A DNA stretch of 64,000 nucleotides from Fervidobacterium pennivorans DSM 9078 (GCF_000235405.2 NC_017095.1:1203501-1267500); one strand, 5' to 3'; shown: positions 1-8,463, counted from the first letter of the stretch. Numbers and translations are program-made. The notes: generated by a model from the sequence alone, not told the origin.

Positions 1-283
1 TCCATTTTCCAAAGGCACTTGCGGCACCTGTTGCTTGCATCAGACCAACAAAAGCACCAAGGAGAGCACAGAACAATATGATTCTTATGTTCCACCCATC
101 GTTAAGCGAATTAGCGATACCGTCTGTAGCATCAATTAAAGCAGTAACAGGATTCCAGCCGTTGACTATAAGATACCCTACAAACACTCCTGTGAAGAGA
201 GAAAAGATAACCTCTTTAGTCAAAAGTGCTAACGCAACAGTAATAACTGGCGGTAACAAGCTCAGCCAACCATAGTGTTCCAT
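1..283 (-). CDS. Na+/H+ antiporter, NhaC-like family (N-terminal part, runs off the window)
   Basis: The gene enters from the left edge and only about 94 N-terminal residues are present. The start is an ATG at 283 preceded by an AGGGAGGAGG-type ribosome-binding site at 291-300. The protein opens with a short polar segment, then alternating hydrophobic helices (WLSLLPPVITVALALLTKEV, then a second helix near LFTGVFVGYLIV). This N-terminus is typical of NhaC-type sodium/proton antiporters, which are inner-membrane exchangers for Na+ and pH homeostasis. Substrate cannot be decided from the fragment. It is divergent from the rubrerythrin-like gene that follows. Confidence 0.7.
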   Translation of the reverse strand, partial: MEHYGWLSLLPPVITVALALLTKEVIFSLFTGVFVGYLIVNGWNPVTALIDATDGIANSLNDGWNIRIILFCALLGAFVGLMQATGAASAFGKW

Positions 284-399
284 GTTTTCCCCTCCTCCCT
301 ATAATGTTATTTTGCTAGATTATACCACTTTTCAGTTACAAAACAAAGCAGGAATTACAATTTTCTGTAAATATCTATCAACTTTGCTATTTACTGAGT

Positions 400-428
400 T
401 TGTAATTACCACCTTTTCGTGGTATAAT
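400..428 (+). promoter_or_regulatory. Sigma-70-type promoter for the rubrerythrin-like gene
   Basis: TTGTAA (400-405), a 17-base spacer and TATAAT (423-428), placed 46 bases before the ATG at 475. Confidence 0.7.
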
Positions 429-474
429 AAATTTAAAAATGTACTTGATTTAAGAAATTTAGGGAGGTGTGAAC

Positions 475-954
475 ATGACAGGGAGAGAACTTTTCAACAT
501 CGCTATCAAAGTAGAATCAGCGGGCTACGCTTACTACTCTAAACTATCCGAAAAGTCTACAGGGCAACTCAAAGAATTCTTCAAAGAACTTGCAGAGCAA
601 GAAAGAGAACATGCAAAAAGATTCGAGGAACTAATGAAAAAGTACCAAGAAGACCAATCACTGGCAACTTGGCAAAATGAAGAAGTGAGCGGTTATGCAG
701 AAACTTACGCAAAAGCTTTTATCTTCCCGGAAATTGAAAACGAAACGGTTCCGGAAACTATCTTTGGTGCTTTGAAAAAAGCTATAGAGGTCGAGAAAGA
801 TTCGATAATTTATTATAATGAAATCAAACAAATAGTTCCCGACCCAAAACCAATTGAGGAAATCATCAATGAAGAAAAGGAACATCTTAGAAAGTTGTCC
901 GAAAAACTTCAAAGCGAGGATTTATCAACGTACAGTGAAGGAAGCATGATTTAA
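475..954 (+). CDS. Rubrerythrin-like ferritin-family diiron protein
   Basis: A 159-residue four-helix protein with the diiron ligand pattern of the ferritin/rubrerythrin superfamily: Glu14 in helix 1, the ExxH motif EREH at 43-46, and a second half-repeat with an AIEVEKDS helix followed by EEKEH. The C-terminal rubredoxin domain of true rubrerythrin is absent; no CxxC pair is present. Such proteins usually reduce peroxide or store iron in the cytoplasm of anaerobes. The ATG at 475 is preferred over the in-frame GTG at 469 because GGGAGGTG (462-469) lies at the right spacing for it. It is a single-gene unit with its own promoter and terminator. Substrate is not shown by sequence. Confidence 0.82.
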   Translation: MTGRELFNIAIKVESAGYAYYSKLSEKSTGQLKEFFKELAEQEREHAKRFEELMKKYQEDQSLATWQNEEVSGYAETYAKAFIFPEIENETVPETIFGALKKAIEVEKDSIIYYNEIKQIVPDPKPIEEIINEEKEHLRKLSEKLQSEDLSTYSEGSMI

Positions 955-973
955 CGGACAAGTAATCGTAAAA

Positions 974-1000
974 AAGAACCCGGGAAACCGGGTTCTTATT
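974..1000 (+). terminator. Intrinsic terminator after the rubrerythrin-like gene
   Basis: Perfect 10-bp stem (974-983 with 988-997) closed by a GAAA tetraloop and followed by a short AT-rich tail. Confidence 0.75.
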
Positions 1001-1032
1001 AATACATTTGATTGTAAAGTTAGGAGGCCACT

Positions 1033-2205
1033 ATGGATTTATCAAATGCATATAAAATGGAGAAAGTTTACAAAGTCAGCTTTTGGGCAATCTTTCTTTA
1101 CATGAATCTTTTCGCCAGTTCTTTTTTATTTTCCATAGAGATAACATTTTCATTCGTTGGCGATGTTATGTTCCATATGCCTACTGTAAATTCCGCCTAT
1201 TCGAATGGAAAGTACCATTTTGAAAATATCTTTGAACACATTAAAAAATACATTGAAAAAAGTGATATTGCCTTTTGTAACCTTGAGACTACTCTTGGTG
1301 GCCAACCGCATACTGGCTACCCACGGTTCTCTTCACCTGATGAAGTGCTTGATGCATTGAAATATGCAGGGTTCGATATTATCAACGTGGCAAATAATCA
1401 CATGCTTGATAGAGGTGTCTTAGGATTGAAGAGAACGTTGGAACAAATAAAAAAACACGAATTAATATACGTAGGTGCTCGTTCCACTCCACTTGAGGAA
1501 CTGTACAAGATTATTGAAGTGAAAGGTCTTAGAATTTCATTTGTTTCATTCACTTATTCAACAAATGGTATTCCTATTGATGAAAAGTACAAATACATGT
1601 TCATGTATATCTCAAAACAAACACTTCTTTCGATTCTTAATGAAATGAAAAAGATATCAGATGTGCTCATAGTCTATTTTCACTATGGAAACGAATACGA
1701 AACAACCCCTACAAAAGAGCAAATAGAACTTGCATACCTTGCGTTGGACAACGGTGCAGATATGGTTATTGCAAGCCATCCCCATGTTCTTCAGCACATT
1801 GAGCTTGTAGAATACGGCCCGAAGACAAAACTTATAGCTTACTCACTTGGTAATTTTCTTTCAAACATGAAAGCCCCTGGTACAGATGAGGGCGTAATAC
1901 TAAACGTAACTTATCATCCTATAAAGGGCGTTGTTGATGTAACTCCTATTCTCACGTGGGTCCACTGTTACAAGTTAGCAGGTAAATCCTATTATAGAAT
2001 ATTACCTGCTGCAGATTTCACTCTATACCCCGATGAATTGCTAACAAAAACTGATACAAAAAGACTGGCACAAATAGCTCAGAAAAAATTGTCTGAACAG
2101 AAAGTAAAAAGACCGCTAATTTCGAAAACTTCTAGCAACCTTAATACTTCATTAAAGAATTATTTTTACAAACAACTTATGAACTCTCTTATACTTTTGC
2201 ACTAA
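1033..2205 (+). CDS. CapA-family (poly-gamma-glutamate synthesis-like) metallophosphatase-fold protein
   Basis: A 390-residue protein with a hydrophobic N-terminal segment (about residues 14-36) that may be a signal peptide or anchor, followed by a CapA/PgsA domain. The expected motifs occur in order: GDVMFH, NLETTL, NNHMLDRG, FHYGNEYE, ASHPHVLQHIE and AYSLGNF, which together form the metal-binding centre of calcineurin-like CapA proteins. The start is the ATG at 1033 behind AGGAGG. The family takes part in making or exporting capsular poly-gamma-glutamate, but no capB/C homologue is nearby and many thermophile CapA proteins have no known substrate, so the role here is open. The C-terminus after about residue 330 is polar and not recognised. 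Confidence 0.82.
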   Translation: MDLSNAYKMEKVYKVSFWAIFLYMNLFASSFLFSIEITFSFVGDVMFHMPTVNSAYSNGKYHFENIFEHIKKYIEKSDIAFCNLETTLGGQPHTGYPRFSSPDEVLDALKYAGFDIINVANNHMLDRGVLGLKRTLEQIKKHELIYVGARSTPLEELYKIIEVKGLRISFVSFTYSTNGIPIDEKYKYMFMYISKQTLLSILNEMKKISDVLIVYFHYGNEYETTPTKEQIELAYLALDNGADMVIASHPHVLQHIELVEYGPKTKLIAYSLGNFLSNMKAPGTDEGVILNVTYHPIKGVVDVTPILTWVHCYKLAGKSYYRILPAADFTLYPDELLTKTDTKRLAQIAQKKLSEQKVKRPLISKTSSNLNTSLKNYFYKQLMNSLILLH

Positions 2206-2287
2206 CGTTAAAACTTCGGATTGACACAAAGTTATTAGTGACATACTTATGTAGTAACCTTAGTAAAAAATTTGCCTTTGCTGATAA

Positions 2288-2320
2288 AAAAAGAGGACGA
2301 CTCTAAGTCGTCCTCTTTTT
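2288..2320. terminator. Bidirectional terminator between the capA-like gene and tRNA-Asn
   Basis: A 14-bp stem (2288-2301 with 2307-2320) with A-tract and T-tract on either side, so it can stop transcription from both directions. It directly abuts the CCA end of tRNA-Asn. Confidence 0.8.
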
Positions 2321-2395
2321 GGCTCCGGCGGAGGGACTCGAACCCCCAGCCTAGTGGTTAACAGCCACCCGCTCTGCCGGTTGAGCTACGCCGGA
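2320..2395 (-). tRNA. tRNA-Asn (anticodon GTT)
   Basis: The minus strand folds into a full cloverleaf: acceptor TCCGGCG/CGCCGGA, anticodon GTT in the loop CTGTTAA, T-loop GTTCGAGTC, and an encoded CCA end. Length 76 nt. Confidence 0.95.
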
Positions 2396-2587
2396 ACACT
2401 CTTTATATATCGATTTCTATTATACCACATTCGTAAAACTTGTCAAGACCTTACTTTCTTGAAGGTTCCTCTTTCGCTTGCGCGTTAAAATAATATTATG
2501 AAACCTTTTTCTTGTCAAGCCCCCTTTTTTAAGTAATTTAAGACTCCGATTAAATTGAGAATAAAACAGCATTTAACGTTAAAGATG

Positions 2588-2616
2588 TTGAATTTTCACA
2601 ACCTTGCCGGTATAAT
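2588..2616 (+). promoter_or_regulatory. Promoter for the FmdB-like gene
   Basis: TTGAAT (2588-2593), 17-base spacer, TATAAT (2611-2616); the ATG follows at 2667. Confidence 0.7.
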
Positions 2617-2666
2617 TATTTGCAGAACAAACAAAAAACAACATAGTTAGCATCGGAGGTGATAAC

Positions 2667-2873
2667 ATGCCAATGTACAGATACGTGTGTGAAAACTGCG
2701 GAAACGAAGAAGTTCACATGCATGGATTCAACGAATCTCCAACGATATCATGCTCTGCGTGTGGTGGCAGGATGACAAAAACGATAGGTAGAGTAGGAAT
2801 TGTATTCAAAGGTAGTGGCTTCTATATCACTGACAGCAGAAAATCAACAACATCAAAAAACGAAAACGAATAA
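2667..2873 (+). CDS. FmdB-family zinc ribbon protein
   Basis: A 68-residue protein starting MPMYRYVCENCG, with a second pair in SCSACGG, giving the four-cysteine zinc ribbon of the FmdB family. The C-terminal stretch GIVFKGSGFYITDSRK is the usual family ending. FmdB was named as a putative regulator of formamidase genes, but most members are small zinc proteins of unknown role. The start has an excellent Shine-Dalgarno (GGAGGTGA at 2655-2662). It is monocistronic with its own promoter and shares a bidirectional terminator with the convergent cold-shock gene. Confidence 0.85.
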   Translation: MPMYRYVCENCGNEEVHMHGFNESPTISCSACGGRMTKTIGRVGIVFKGSGFYITDSRKSTTSKNENE

Positions 2874-2883
2874 CCAAAATTAA

Positions 2884-2908
2884 AGCCCCCGAATTCGGGG
2901 GCTAATTT
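2884..2908. terminator. Bidirectional terminator between fmdB-like gene and first csp gene
   Basis: 8-bp GC-rich stem (2884-2891 with 2896-2903, loop AATT) with T-rich sequence on both strands. Confidence 0.75.
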
Positions 2909-2924
2909 TATCCTCTACAAAGGC

Positions 2925-3125
2925 TTACTTTATAATCTTTACGTTGGCTGCCTGAGGACCTTTTGCACCGTTCTGAACATCAAACTCGACTTTGTCGCCT
3001 TCTTTGAGTGTTTTGAATCCTTCAACTTGAATAGCACTGTAGTGAACGAAGATGTCTTCTCCGTCTTCTTTTGTGATGAAACCGTAACCTTTCTTTGCAT
3101 CAAACCACTTAACTGTACCTTTCAT
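2925..3125 (-). CDS. Cold-shock protein (CspA family), copy 1
   Basis: A 66-residue single-stranded nucleic-acid-binding OB-fold protein with RNP1 (KGYGFIT) and RNP2 (DIFVHY). It is nearly identical to the second copy at 3352-3552, differing at about five residues (for example Tyr29/Phe29 and the C-terminus VKIIK versus VRLSK). CspA-type proteins melt RNA secondary structure and can act in transcription antitermination. The start is supported by AGGAGGCG about eight bases upstream. It has its own consensus promoter and a hairpin leader, and its own terminator, so the two copies are independently transcribed tandem duplicates. Confidence 0.95.
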   Translation of the reverse strand: MKGTVKWFDAKKGYGFITKEDGEDIFVHYSAIQVEGFKTLKEGDKVEFDVQNGAKGPQAANVKIIK

Positions 3126-3155
3126 GTAACAACGCCTCCTAAAATCTTATTTACT

Positions 3156-3180
3156 AACCGCCGTCCTTATTGTGGCGGTT
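3156..3180 (-). other. Leader hairpin of csp copy 1
   Basis: AACCGCC (3156-3162) pairs with GGCGGTT (3174-3180) in the 5' untranslated region, between the -10 box and the ribosome-binding site. The second csp gene has a hairpin at the same place. Confidence 0.55.
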
Positions 3181-3185
3181 GATTA

Positions 3186-3214
3186 ATTATACACCAGTAG
3201 GTTTCAAAAGTCAA
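3186..3214 (-). promoter_or_regulatory. Promoter of csp copy 1
   Basis: On the minus strand TTGACT (3214-3209), 17-base spacer and TATAAT (3191-3186). Confidence 0.85.
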
Positions 3215-3308
3215 TAGACTTCTTGGTTATGTAAAAAGAAAAAGAATAAAATCTGATAGAAGAAAACTTATCTTAATCGTTATCAACAAAATTTTCCTGT
3301 TACGAGCA

Positions 3309-3332
3309 CAAAAAAGCCCCCGTTTGGGGGCT
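3309..3332 (-). terminator. Terminator of csp copy 2
   Basis: 7-bp stem AGCCCCC/GGGGGCT (3315-3321 with 3326-3332) followed on the minus strand by a run of T. Confidence 0.75.
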
Positions 3333-3351
3333 CATTTTCATCCTCTAAAGC

Positions 3352-3552
3352 TTACTTTGAAAGCCTTACGTTGGCTGCCTGAGGACCTTTTGCACCGTTC
3401 TGAACATCAAATTCTACTTTGTCGCCTTCCTTGAGTGTTTTAAACCCATCAACCTGAATAGCGCTGAAGTGAACAAAAATGTCTTCTCCGTCTTCTTTTG
3501 TGATGAAACCGTAGCCTTTCTTTGCATCAAACCACTTAACTGTACCTTTCAT
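3352..3552 (-). CDS. Cold-shock protein (CspA family), copy 2
   Basis: A 66-residue CspA-type protein, a tandem paralogue of the gene at 2925-3125. RNP1 (KGYGFIT) and RNP2 (DIFVHF) are intact, so it should bind single-stranded RNA or DNA. The ribosome-binding site AGGAGGCG precedes the ATG at 3552. Promoter, leader hairpin, coding region and terminator are all duplicated relative to copy 1, which indicates duplication of the whole unit. Leader sequences differ more than coding sequences, so expression of the two copies may have diverged. Confidence 0.95.
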   Translation of the reverse strand: MKGTVKWFDAKKGYGFITKEDGEDIFVHFSAIQVDGFKTLKEGDKVEFDVQNGAKGPQAANVRLSK

Positions 3553-3584
3553 GCGATAACGCCTCCTAAAATCTTTCTTTCTAA

Positions 3585-3606
3585 CCGCTGTTCCATTTTT
3601 CAGCGG
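3585..3606 (-). other. Leader hairpin of csp copy 2
   Basis: CCGCTG (3585-3590) pairs with CAGCGG (3601-3606). Stem sequence differs from copy 1 but position and pairing are kept. Confidence 0.5.
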
Positions 3607-3613
3607 ATGATTG

Positions 3614-3641
3614 ATTATACACCCCTGGCAAAAAAAGTCAA
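3614..3641 (-). promoter_or_regulatory. Promoter of csp copy 2
   Basis: TTGACT (3641-3636), 16-base spacer and TATAAT (3619-3614) on the minus strand. Confidence 0.85.
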
Positions 3642-3703
3642 TACCTTTTTAAAAATATCTTTCCTCAGAAAAGAAAAACCCTTCAAATCCTTACTGTTAA
3701 TGC

Positions 3704-3917
3704 TATAATTGATTAATGCATATCGTGAAAATGTTATAACTCAGTCAAAGAAATAAAGAAATATGGTAAATTAGTAGAACACGGTCTTGAAGGTCTTGTA
3801 GTAGACTTTGTCCTCTAAAACTTATTTTTGAACCACCAAAAGTCATTATGATGCAGTGTTTCAGAAGTCTTAAACCCTCTATATACTCCATATCAGACCA
3901 AGCAAGGGAGGAAAAAC
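3704..3917 (+). other. Intergenic stretch with possible promoter and a short coding-like scrap
   Basis: An extended -10 motif (TGCTATAAT ending at 3709) could drive the downstream gene. At 3744-3818 a 25-codon open stretch reads like protein (VKEIKKYGKLVEHGLEGL...) but has no start or partner, so it may be the relic of a lost gene. Nothing else recognisable is present. Confidence 0.3.
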
Positions 3918-5786
3918 ATGAGAAAAGACAAAAAAACAGAAAAAGAGTACCGAAAATTGAACAAGATTTATCAACTTAGCCGAAGCGGAAAGTTGATGAT
4001 AGAAAGAATCCGAAAAACGAAACTCAAAATTGGCATAGTTGCCTCATTGGTTTTTCTCATAACCTTTATCATATTCTTTACGTTGATATTTCCTGAAAAT
4101 GGTGTTATAAGCACAAAAAAATTGGAAAACTTAAACTTCTCTTCAAATAGTGCAGCAACTTATTTAGAGGCACCGCACTTAACGACCATAATGGATAGTG
4201 TCACTACATATAGCACTGATACATTTTTTTACATCAAGATATTTCCACCAACAACAAATGAACTCTCAGAAGCCAGTTTGGTCTTACTGAAACCACAATT
4301 GACCAATACCAATTTATCAAATGCAAACGTTGAGAATAACAATAGCCAATCAGAGCAAAACGAAGGACAATCAAGTGAAGAAAGCCAGAATTCCTTTAAC
4401 ACAGAACAAACTAACCAAAAAGGTACCCACGAGAGTAATGCTAAAGAAAACGAAGTAGAACCTATAAAGCAAAGCCAAGATGTGGACATTAAAACTGGCA
4501 TTACCGTTTCGCCCTCCAAATATCATTACGTTATTGCTTACAATATCAATGTTTTTGACTCCCCTGAAAACGGAAAGGTTATAGACAAGCTGAAATACGC
4601 TACGTATGTTGAAAAGCTAGATGAAGTTACGTACAACGAACTTAATTTCTCAAAAGTCAGATATAATACACCAAATGGATTTAAGGAAGGATGGGTCCGT
4701 TCAAGCTCGTTAAGCAACTCGTTAAAATCTATAACAGGTGAAGAATACGACGAACTCGTATTCGAACCCTTCAAAAAGATTAAGGCAAGAATCGATGATG
4801 TAAGAGGTATATACCTCACAAGAACATCAGTTAGTAACGTTCAAAAGATACAACAGTGGACAGAATTTGCAAAAGCAACAAATATAAACGCATTTGTTAT
4901 AGATGTTAAAGACGATGAAGGATTTATGCTTTTCGAAACAAATGCCGCAGCTGAAATTGTTCCTGAAGCAAATGCTAAGGCTTTCTATAAAAAAGAAGAA
5001 ATGAAGAAGATCGTAAAAGAACTTAAGGACCAAGGCTTATACTTAATCGCAAGAATTGTTTGTTTTAAGGATCCTTCTTATGCACGTGCTCACAAAGACA
5101 GGGCGATAGTATACAAAGACACTGGAGAACCTTACATGGGAATCTACAAAGTACCGTGGGCATCGGCATACGATAGACAGCTTTGGGAGTACAACGTTAG
5201 GGTCGCTATAGAAGCAGCCGAAGTTGGTTTCGACGAAATTCAATATGATTACGTCAGATTTCCAGAGCTCACCAAGGAAACTCGCCAGCGCGTAAATTTG
5301 AGACAGGTCGGAGATGAGTCCTTCGCAGAAGCTATTCAGAAGTTTTTAATTTACTCAAAAAGAAAGCTTGAACCTTACAACATTCCTTTGGCAGCGGATG
5401 TTTTCGGACTTGTATCAACTGCTGTTGATGACGTAGGTATCGGTCAATATTGGGAAGCTATTTCGAACGTTGTTGACTACATATGTCCGATGTTTTACCC
5501 GAGTCATTATGCACCAGGCTCTTTTGGGCTCAGTGTACCTGATGCGTACCCATATGAGACGATTTACAACGCTCTAAAAGACGGAATTAGGAGAAATCTG
5601 CATGTACCAACCCCTGCGAGAATAAGACCTTGGCTCCAGTCATTTACTGCAACGTGGATTAAAGGACATATCGTATACGACGAAGAGGCTATTCGAAAAC
5701 AAGTAAAAGCTGTTAAAGATTTAGGAATAAACGAATACATGTTATGGAACGCGTCAAACAATTATAAGAAAATGTGGTACGAATGA
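3918..5786 (+). CDS. Membrane-anchored DUF4015 putative glycoside hydrolase with SH3-like domain
   Basis: A 622-residue protein. A basic N-terminus (1-35) is followed by one transmembrane helix (about 38-58), a polar Asn/Ser/Gln/Glu-rich linker (about 115-185), an SH3-like domain (about 195-275), and a C-terminal TIM-barrel-like domain beginning near IDDVRGIYLTRTSV. The barrel carries VIDVKDDEGF, FDEIQYDYVRFPE and PMFYPSHYAPG, the signature stretches of DUF4015, a family placed near GH13-type glycosidases. The topology suggests an envelope enzyme acting on cell-wall or surface glycan, but substrate is unknown. Start ATG follows GGGAGG. It is well separated from its neighbours. Confidence 0.78.
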   Translation: MRKDKKTEKEYRKLNKIYQLSRSGKLMIERIRKTKLKIGIVASLVFLITFIIFFTLIFPENGVISTKKLENLNFSSNSAATYLEAPHLTTIMDSVTTYSTDTFFYIKIFPPTTNELSEASLVLLKPQLTNTNLSNANVENNNSQSEQNEGQSSEESQNSFNTEQTNQKGTHESNAKENEVEPIKQSQDVDIKTGITVSPSKYHYVIAYNINVFDSPENGKVIDKLKYATYVEKLDEVTYNELNFSKVRYNTPNGFKEGWVRSSSLSNSLKSITGEEYDELVFEPFKKIKARIDDVRGIYLTRTSVSNVQKIQQWTEFAKATNINAFVIDVKDDEGFMLFETNAAAEIVPEANAKAFYKKEEMKKIVKELKDQGLYLIARIVCFKDPSYARAHKDRAIVYKDTGEPYMGIYKVPWASAYDRQLWEYNVRVAIEAAEVGFDEIQYDYVRFPELTKETRQRVNLRQVGDESFAEAIQKFLIYSKRKLEPYNIPLAADVFGLVSTAVDDVGIGQYWEAISNVVDYICPMFYPSHYAPGSFGLSVPDAYPYETIYNALKDGIRRNLHVPTPARIRPWLQSFTATWIKGHIVYDEEAIRKQVKAVKDLGINEYMLWNASNNYKKMWYE

Positions 5787-5800
5787 TTTTTGTTCGTATC

Positions 5801-5829
5801 TCGAACTAAGTAATTTTTTGTGGTATAAT
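5801..5829 (+). promoter_or_regulatory. Probable promoter for the S4/GGDEF operon
   Basis: TCGAAC (5801-5806), 17-base spacer, TATAAT (5824-5829). The -35 match is weak; the -10 is perfect. Confidence 0.55.
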
Positions 5830-5873
5830 ATTTTACAAGGTGCTCAATACTCAAAAGTTCCGGTGGTGAGTAC

Positions 5874-6122
5874 ATGCGTTTGGATAAATTTCTTAAAACA
5901 AACCGAATAATAAAAAGAAGAACCGTAGCTCAAGAAGTTGCAAAGGCTGGACTTGTGAAAAAAGATGGAAGGATTCTAAAGCCATCCTACGAAGTCAAGC
6001 CCGGAGATATTTTGGAAGTTTCATACGGTAGACGTACTTTGAAAATTTTAGTTACCGATGATATGAAATACCAAATTCTTGAGGAAAGATTCCGAGGTGA
6101 CGAAGATGAGGAGTCTAATTGA
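5874..6122 (+). CDS. S4-domain RNA-binding protein (RqcP/HslR type)
   Basis: An 82-residue protein made almost entirely of an S4 RNA-binding domain: MRLDKFLKTNRIIKRRTVA, then AGLVKKDGRILKPSYEVKPGD. This matches the small YabO/RqcP and Hsp15 (HslR) class, which bind 23S rRNA or tRNA on obstructed 50S subunits and help ribosome quality control. The two subfamilies cannot be separated by eye. It ends 17 bases inside the next gene, so translation is probably coupled to the GGDEF protein downstream. Confidence 0.82.
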   Translation: MRLDKFLKTNRIIKRRTVAQEVAKAGLVKKDGRILKPSYEVKPGDILEVSYGRRTLKILVTDDMKYQILEERFRGDEDEESN

Positions 6123-8427
6123 AAATCATGTCGACGATTTTTTGGAAATACTTACCTACGAAAAGAGATTTTGGAAGGAATTCTGGACGAAGTTACCATT
6201 CAAACCTATTACTGAGAATTACGCAAAGCAATTTGAAAATTTCTACGAAAAATTGGCTAATCTTTCTCGCAATCAATTGACCGAATTCTCACATGTATAC
6301 GACGAGCACAAGGAAAAGATGAAAGAAGAACTTTCCATAAGGCTTCGAAAAAATGCCCGCGATTTGGAATTGTCGCGTGAGGATTTTGTTATTTACCTTA
6401 TAGTAGGGATTGGTGAAAAAGATTGGGTTGTTGTTGACGGCAAGCATGAGAAAGTAATTGTTTTCGACGTCTTTTCGCTTTGGAAAAAAGGGAAATTTTC
6501 GTCTCTTGCCGATGCTGTCTACCAAGCTGTTATACATTTCAGACACGGAGATCTGGAAGGAGATTACTATGACAAGTCCGAAATATTCTCAAAATTAAAG
6601 GATGAAATTACAAAACTTGACAACGCGAACATCTTGCAAAATATCTGTGAGCTTTTGGATAAACATGTTCCATATTATAACTGGACAGGATTCTATTTGA
6701 TGGACGAAAACGAAGAAGGTGTGCTTGTTTTAGGTCCATACGTTGGCGAACCAACAGAACACGTGCGAATACCTGTTGGAAGAGGTATTTGCGGACAAGC
6801 TGCTGCAACAAAATTAACGTTCGTGGTGCAAGATGTTAGTTTGGAAACCAATTACCTTTCCTGCAGCCCTCATGTGAAAAGTGAAATCGTTGTGCCTATA
6901 TTACGCAATGACGGTAGTGTTTTTGGAGAAATTGATATAGACAGTCACTTCAAAGCACCTTTCGATGAGAGAGACCAAGAATTCTTAGAATGGATAGCGA
7001 AGCAACTACTGGTGAGAGTAGTGCACTGGAAAGAATTCGAAAGAAGAATTAAGATAGCTTACTTGGATAGTTATATCTCCTATATTTTGAATGAAATAGT
7101 AAAGTTCAATATTCCTTTTGATGTGAGTCTTTACGTACACTACGATGCTGAAAAAGTTCCAGAGAATCTTTACAAACTCTGGAGAATTGCTCGAAAAATG
7201 CGCAATGCTAAACTCGATAAAATATTGGTAGTAGATAACGTTGAGGAGCAAAAAGCCGAACTAAGAACAAAGCTTGGTAATTTTGTATTAAACTACAACG
7301 ACTTACAACTACCTGTTCCAGAAATAGTAAGAAAGATGATTGTTGAAGGAACACAAGAAGCTTCAAAAATACTTTTCTCGATCCATCATACGGCAACAAA
7401 ATTAGCGCAAAGCTTCGTGAACACAAGGCTTATAACAGAATATGCGTTGCAACCGGAGAGTAATGTCAATACGATTTTGTACGCTTTTTTAACAGGTATA
7501 ACCGCAGGCTATTCAGGTTCTTTTAACAGAGCCATGTTTTTCTACCACACTGACGGTCAGTTTGTCTTTCAGAAAGCTCTAGGTCCTAGGACTGAAGAAG
7601 AAGCTCACAGAATCTGGGAAGCCATTGAAGACATAGAACTGAATATGTCAGATTTCTTGGAAACGGTCTCTAAAGATTTTAATTCGGCCTTAGAATTGCT
7701 ATACGAGGGAAAAGCTATAAGCGAGGAGCAAATAACCAGATACCTTGATGGCGAACCTCATATAGTAAAAAAACAAGATTTACCAGAAATCGCTGAAGAG
7801 TTTGATATTGTTAACGAGTTCGCTATCATGACTCTTAAGAGTGGGAACAAACTTGTTGGTTTGCTATTAGCAGATAACAATTTTGACCGCAAACCTATAT
7901 CCGAGTACCAACTCGCTGTCTTAAAAGATTTAGGACACCAAATGGTTCTAATTTTGGAAAATAGAAGATTCATCGAAACAATGAAAGAAAAAGCCGAGGT
8001 TGATGCATTAACTGGCTTAAGAACTCGCAGGGCTTTGGAAGAATTCATGTCCAGTCCTCCATTGAAACAATTCTCAGTCGTCTTCATGGATTTGAACAAA
8101 TTTAAGCTTGTAAACGACATGTATGGCCACGAAAAAGGTGACGAAGTGCTTAAGAAATTAGGTAAGTGTATAAACTTGAATGTAAGAAAAGATGACTTAG
8201 CATTCAGGTACGGTGGCGATGAGGTAGTACTCATCATCGACTCAGTCGACAAAAACGTCGTTCGAAAAGTTGTGGAAAGAATCTCCGAGTGCTTTGCAAA
8301 GTCTACTGAAATGTCCTTCTCAACCGGTGTAGCATTTTACCCAGAAGAAGGCGACATCAATAAAGTGTTGAAACTTGCCGACGAACGATGTTACAAATCC
8401 AAATCTACAGGAAAGGTTGAGTTCTAA
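6106..8427 (+). CDS. GAF-GAF-GGDEF diguanylate cyclase with an fRMsr-like first GAF domain
   Basis: A 773-residue cytoplasmic signalling protein. An uncharacterised N-terminal region (1-160) is followed by GAF1 (about 165-310), a linker, a second GAF-like region (about 410-615) and a C-terminal GGDEF domain (about 630-773) with GGDEV and an RxxD inhibitory-site motif (RKDD) five residues before it. It should make cyclic di-GMP. GAF1 is unusual: it has Cys229 in GICGQA, Cys253 in LSCSPHVKSEIVVPI, and an IDIDS strand, the layout of free-methionine-(R)-sulfoxide reductase. The ATG at 6106 is chosen over an upstream in-frame start because GAGGTGA precedes it; it overlaps the S4 gene. Redox or methionine sulfoxide sensing is an inference. 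Confidence 0.85.
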   Translation: MRSLIENHVDDFLEILTYEKRFWKEFWTKLPFKPITENYAKQFENFYEKLANLSRNQLTEFSHVYDEHKEKMKEELSIRLRKNARDLELSREDFVIYLIVGIGEKDWVVVDGKHEKVIVFDVFSLWKKGKFSSLADAVYQAVIHFRHGDLEGDYYDKSEIFSKLKDEITKLDNANILQNICELLDKHVPYYNWTGFYLMDENEEGVLVLGPYVGEPTEHVRIPVGRGICGQAAATKLTFVVQDVSLETNYLSCSPHVKSEIVVPILRNDGSVFGEIDIDSHFKAPFDERDQEFLEWIAKQLLVRVVHWKEFERRIKIAYLDSYISYILNEIVKFNIPFDVSLYVHYDAEKVPENLYKLWRIARKMRNAKLDKILVVDNVEEQKAELRTKLGNFVLNYNDLQLPVPEIVRKMIVEGTQEASKILFSIHHTATKLAQSFVNTRLITEYALQPESNVNTILYAFLTGITAGYSGSFNRAMFFYHTDGQFVFQKALGPRTEEEAHRIWEAIEDIELNMSDFLETVSKDFNSALELLYEGKAISEEQITRYLDGEPHIVKKQDLPEIAEEFDIVNEFAIMTLKSGNKLVGLLLADNNFDRKPISEYQLAVLKDLGHQMVLILENRRFIETMKEKAEVDALTGLRTRRALEEFMSSPPLKQFSVVFMDLNKFKLVNDMYGHEKGDEVLKKLGKCINLNVRKDDLAFRYGGDEVVLIIDSVDKNVVRKVVERISECFAKSTEMSFSTGVAFYPEEGDINKVLKLADERCYKSKSTGKVEF

Positions 8428-8463
8428 GGTATTGAAGAACTTATGCTACGGGGAGTGGGTTTT

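Noticed and set aside
7758-8252. A 164-codon open frame opposite the GGDEF domain
   Set aside because: It mirrors a well-conserved domain on the plus strand and has no homologous features of its own.
8443-8463. ATG at 8443 as the start of the ABC exporter
   Set aside because: It is in frame but lacks a ribosome-binding site; the GTG at 8464 sits behind GGGGAGTGG. The alternative cannot be fully excluded.
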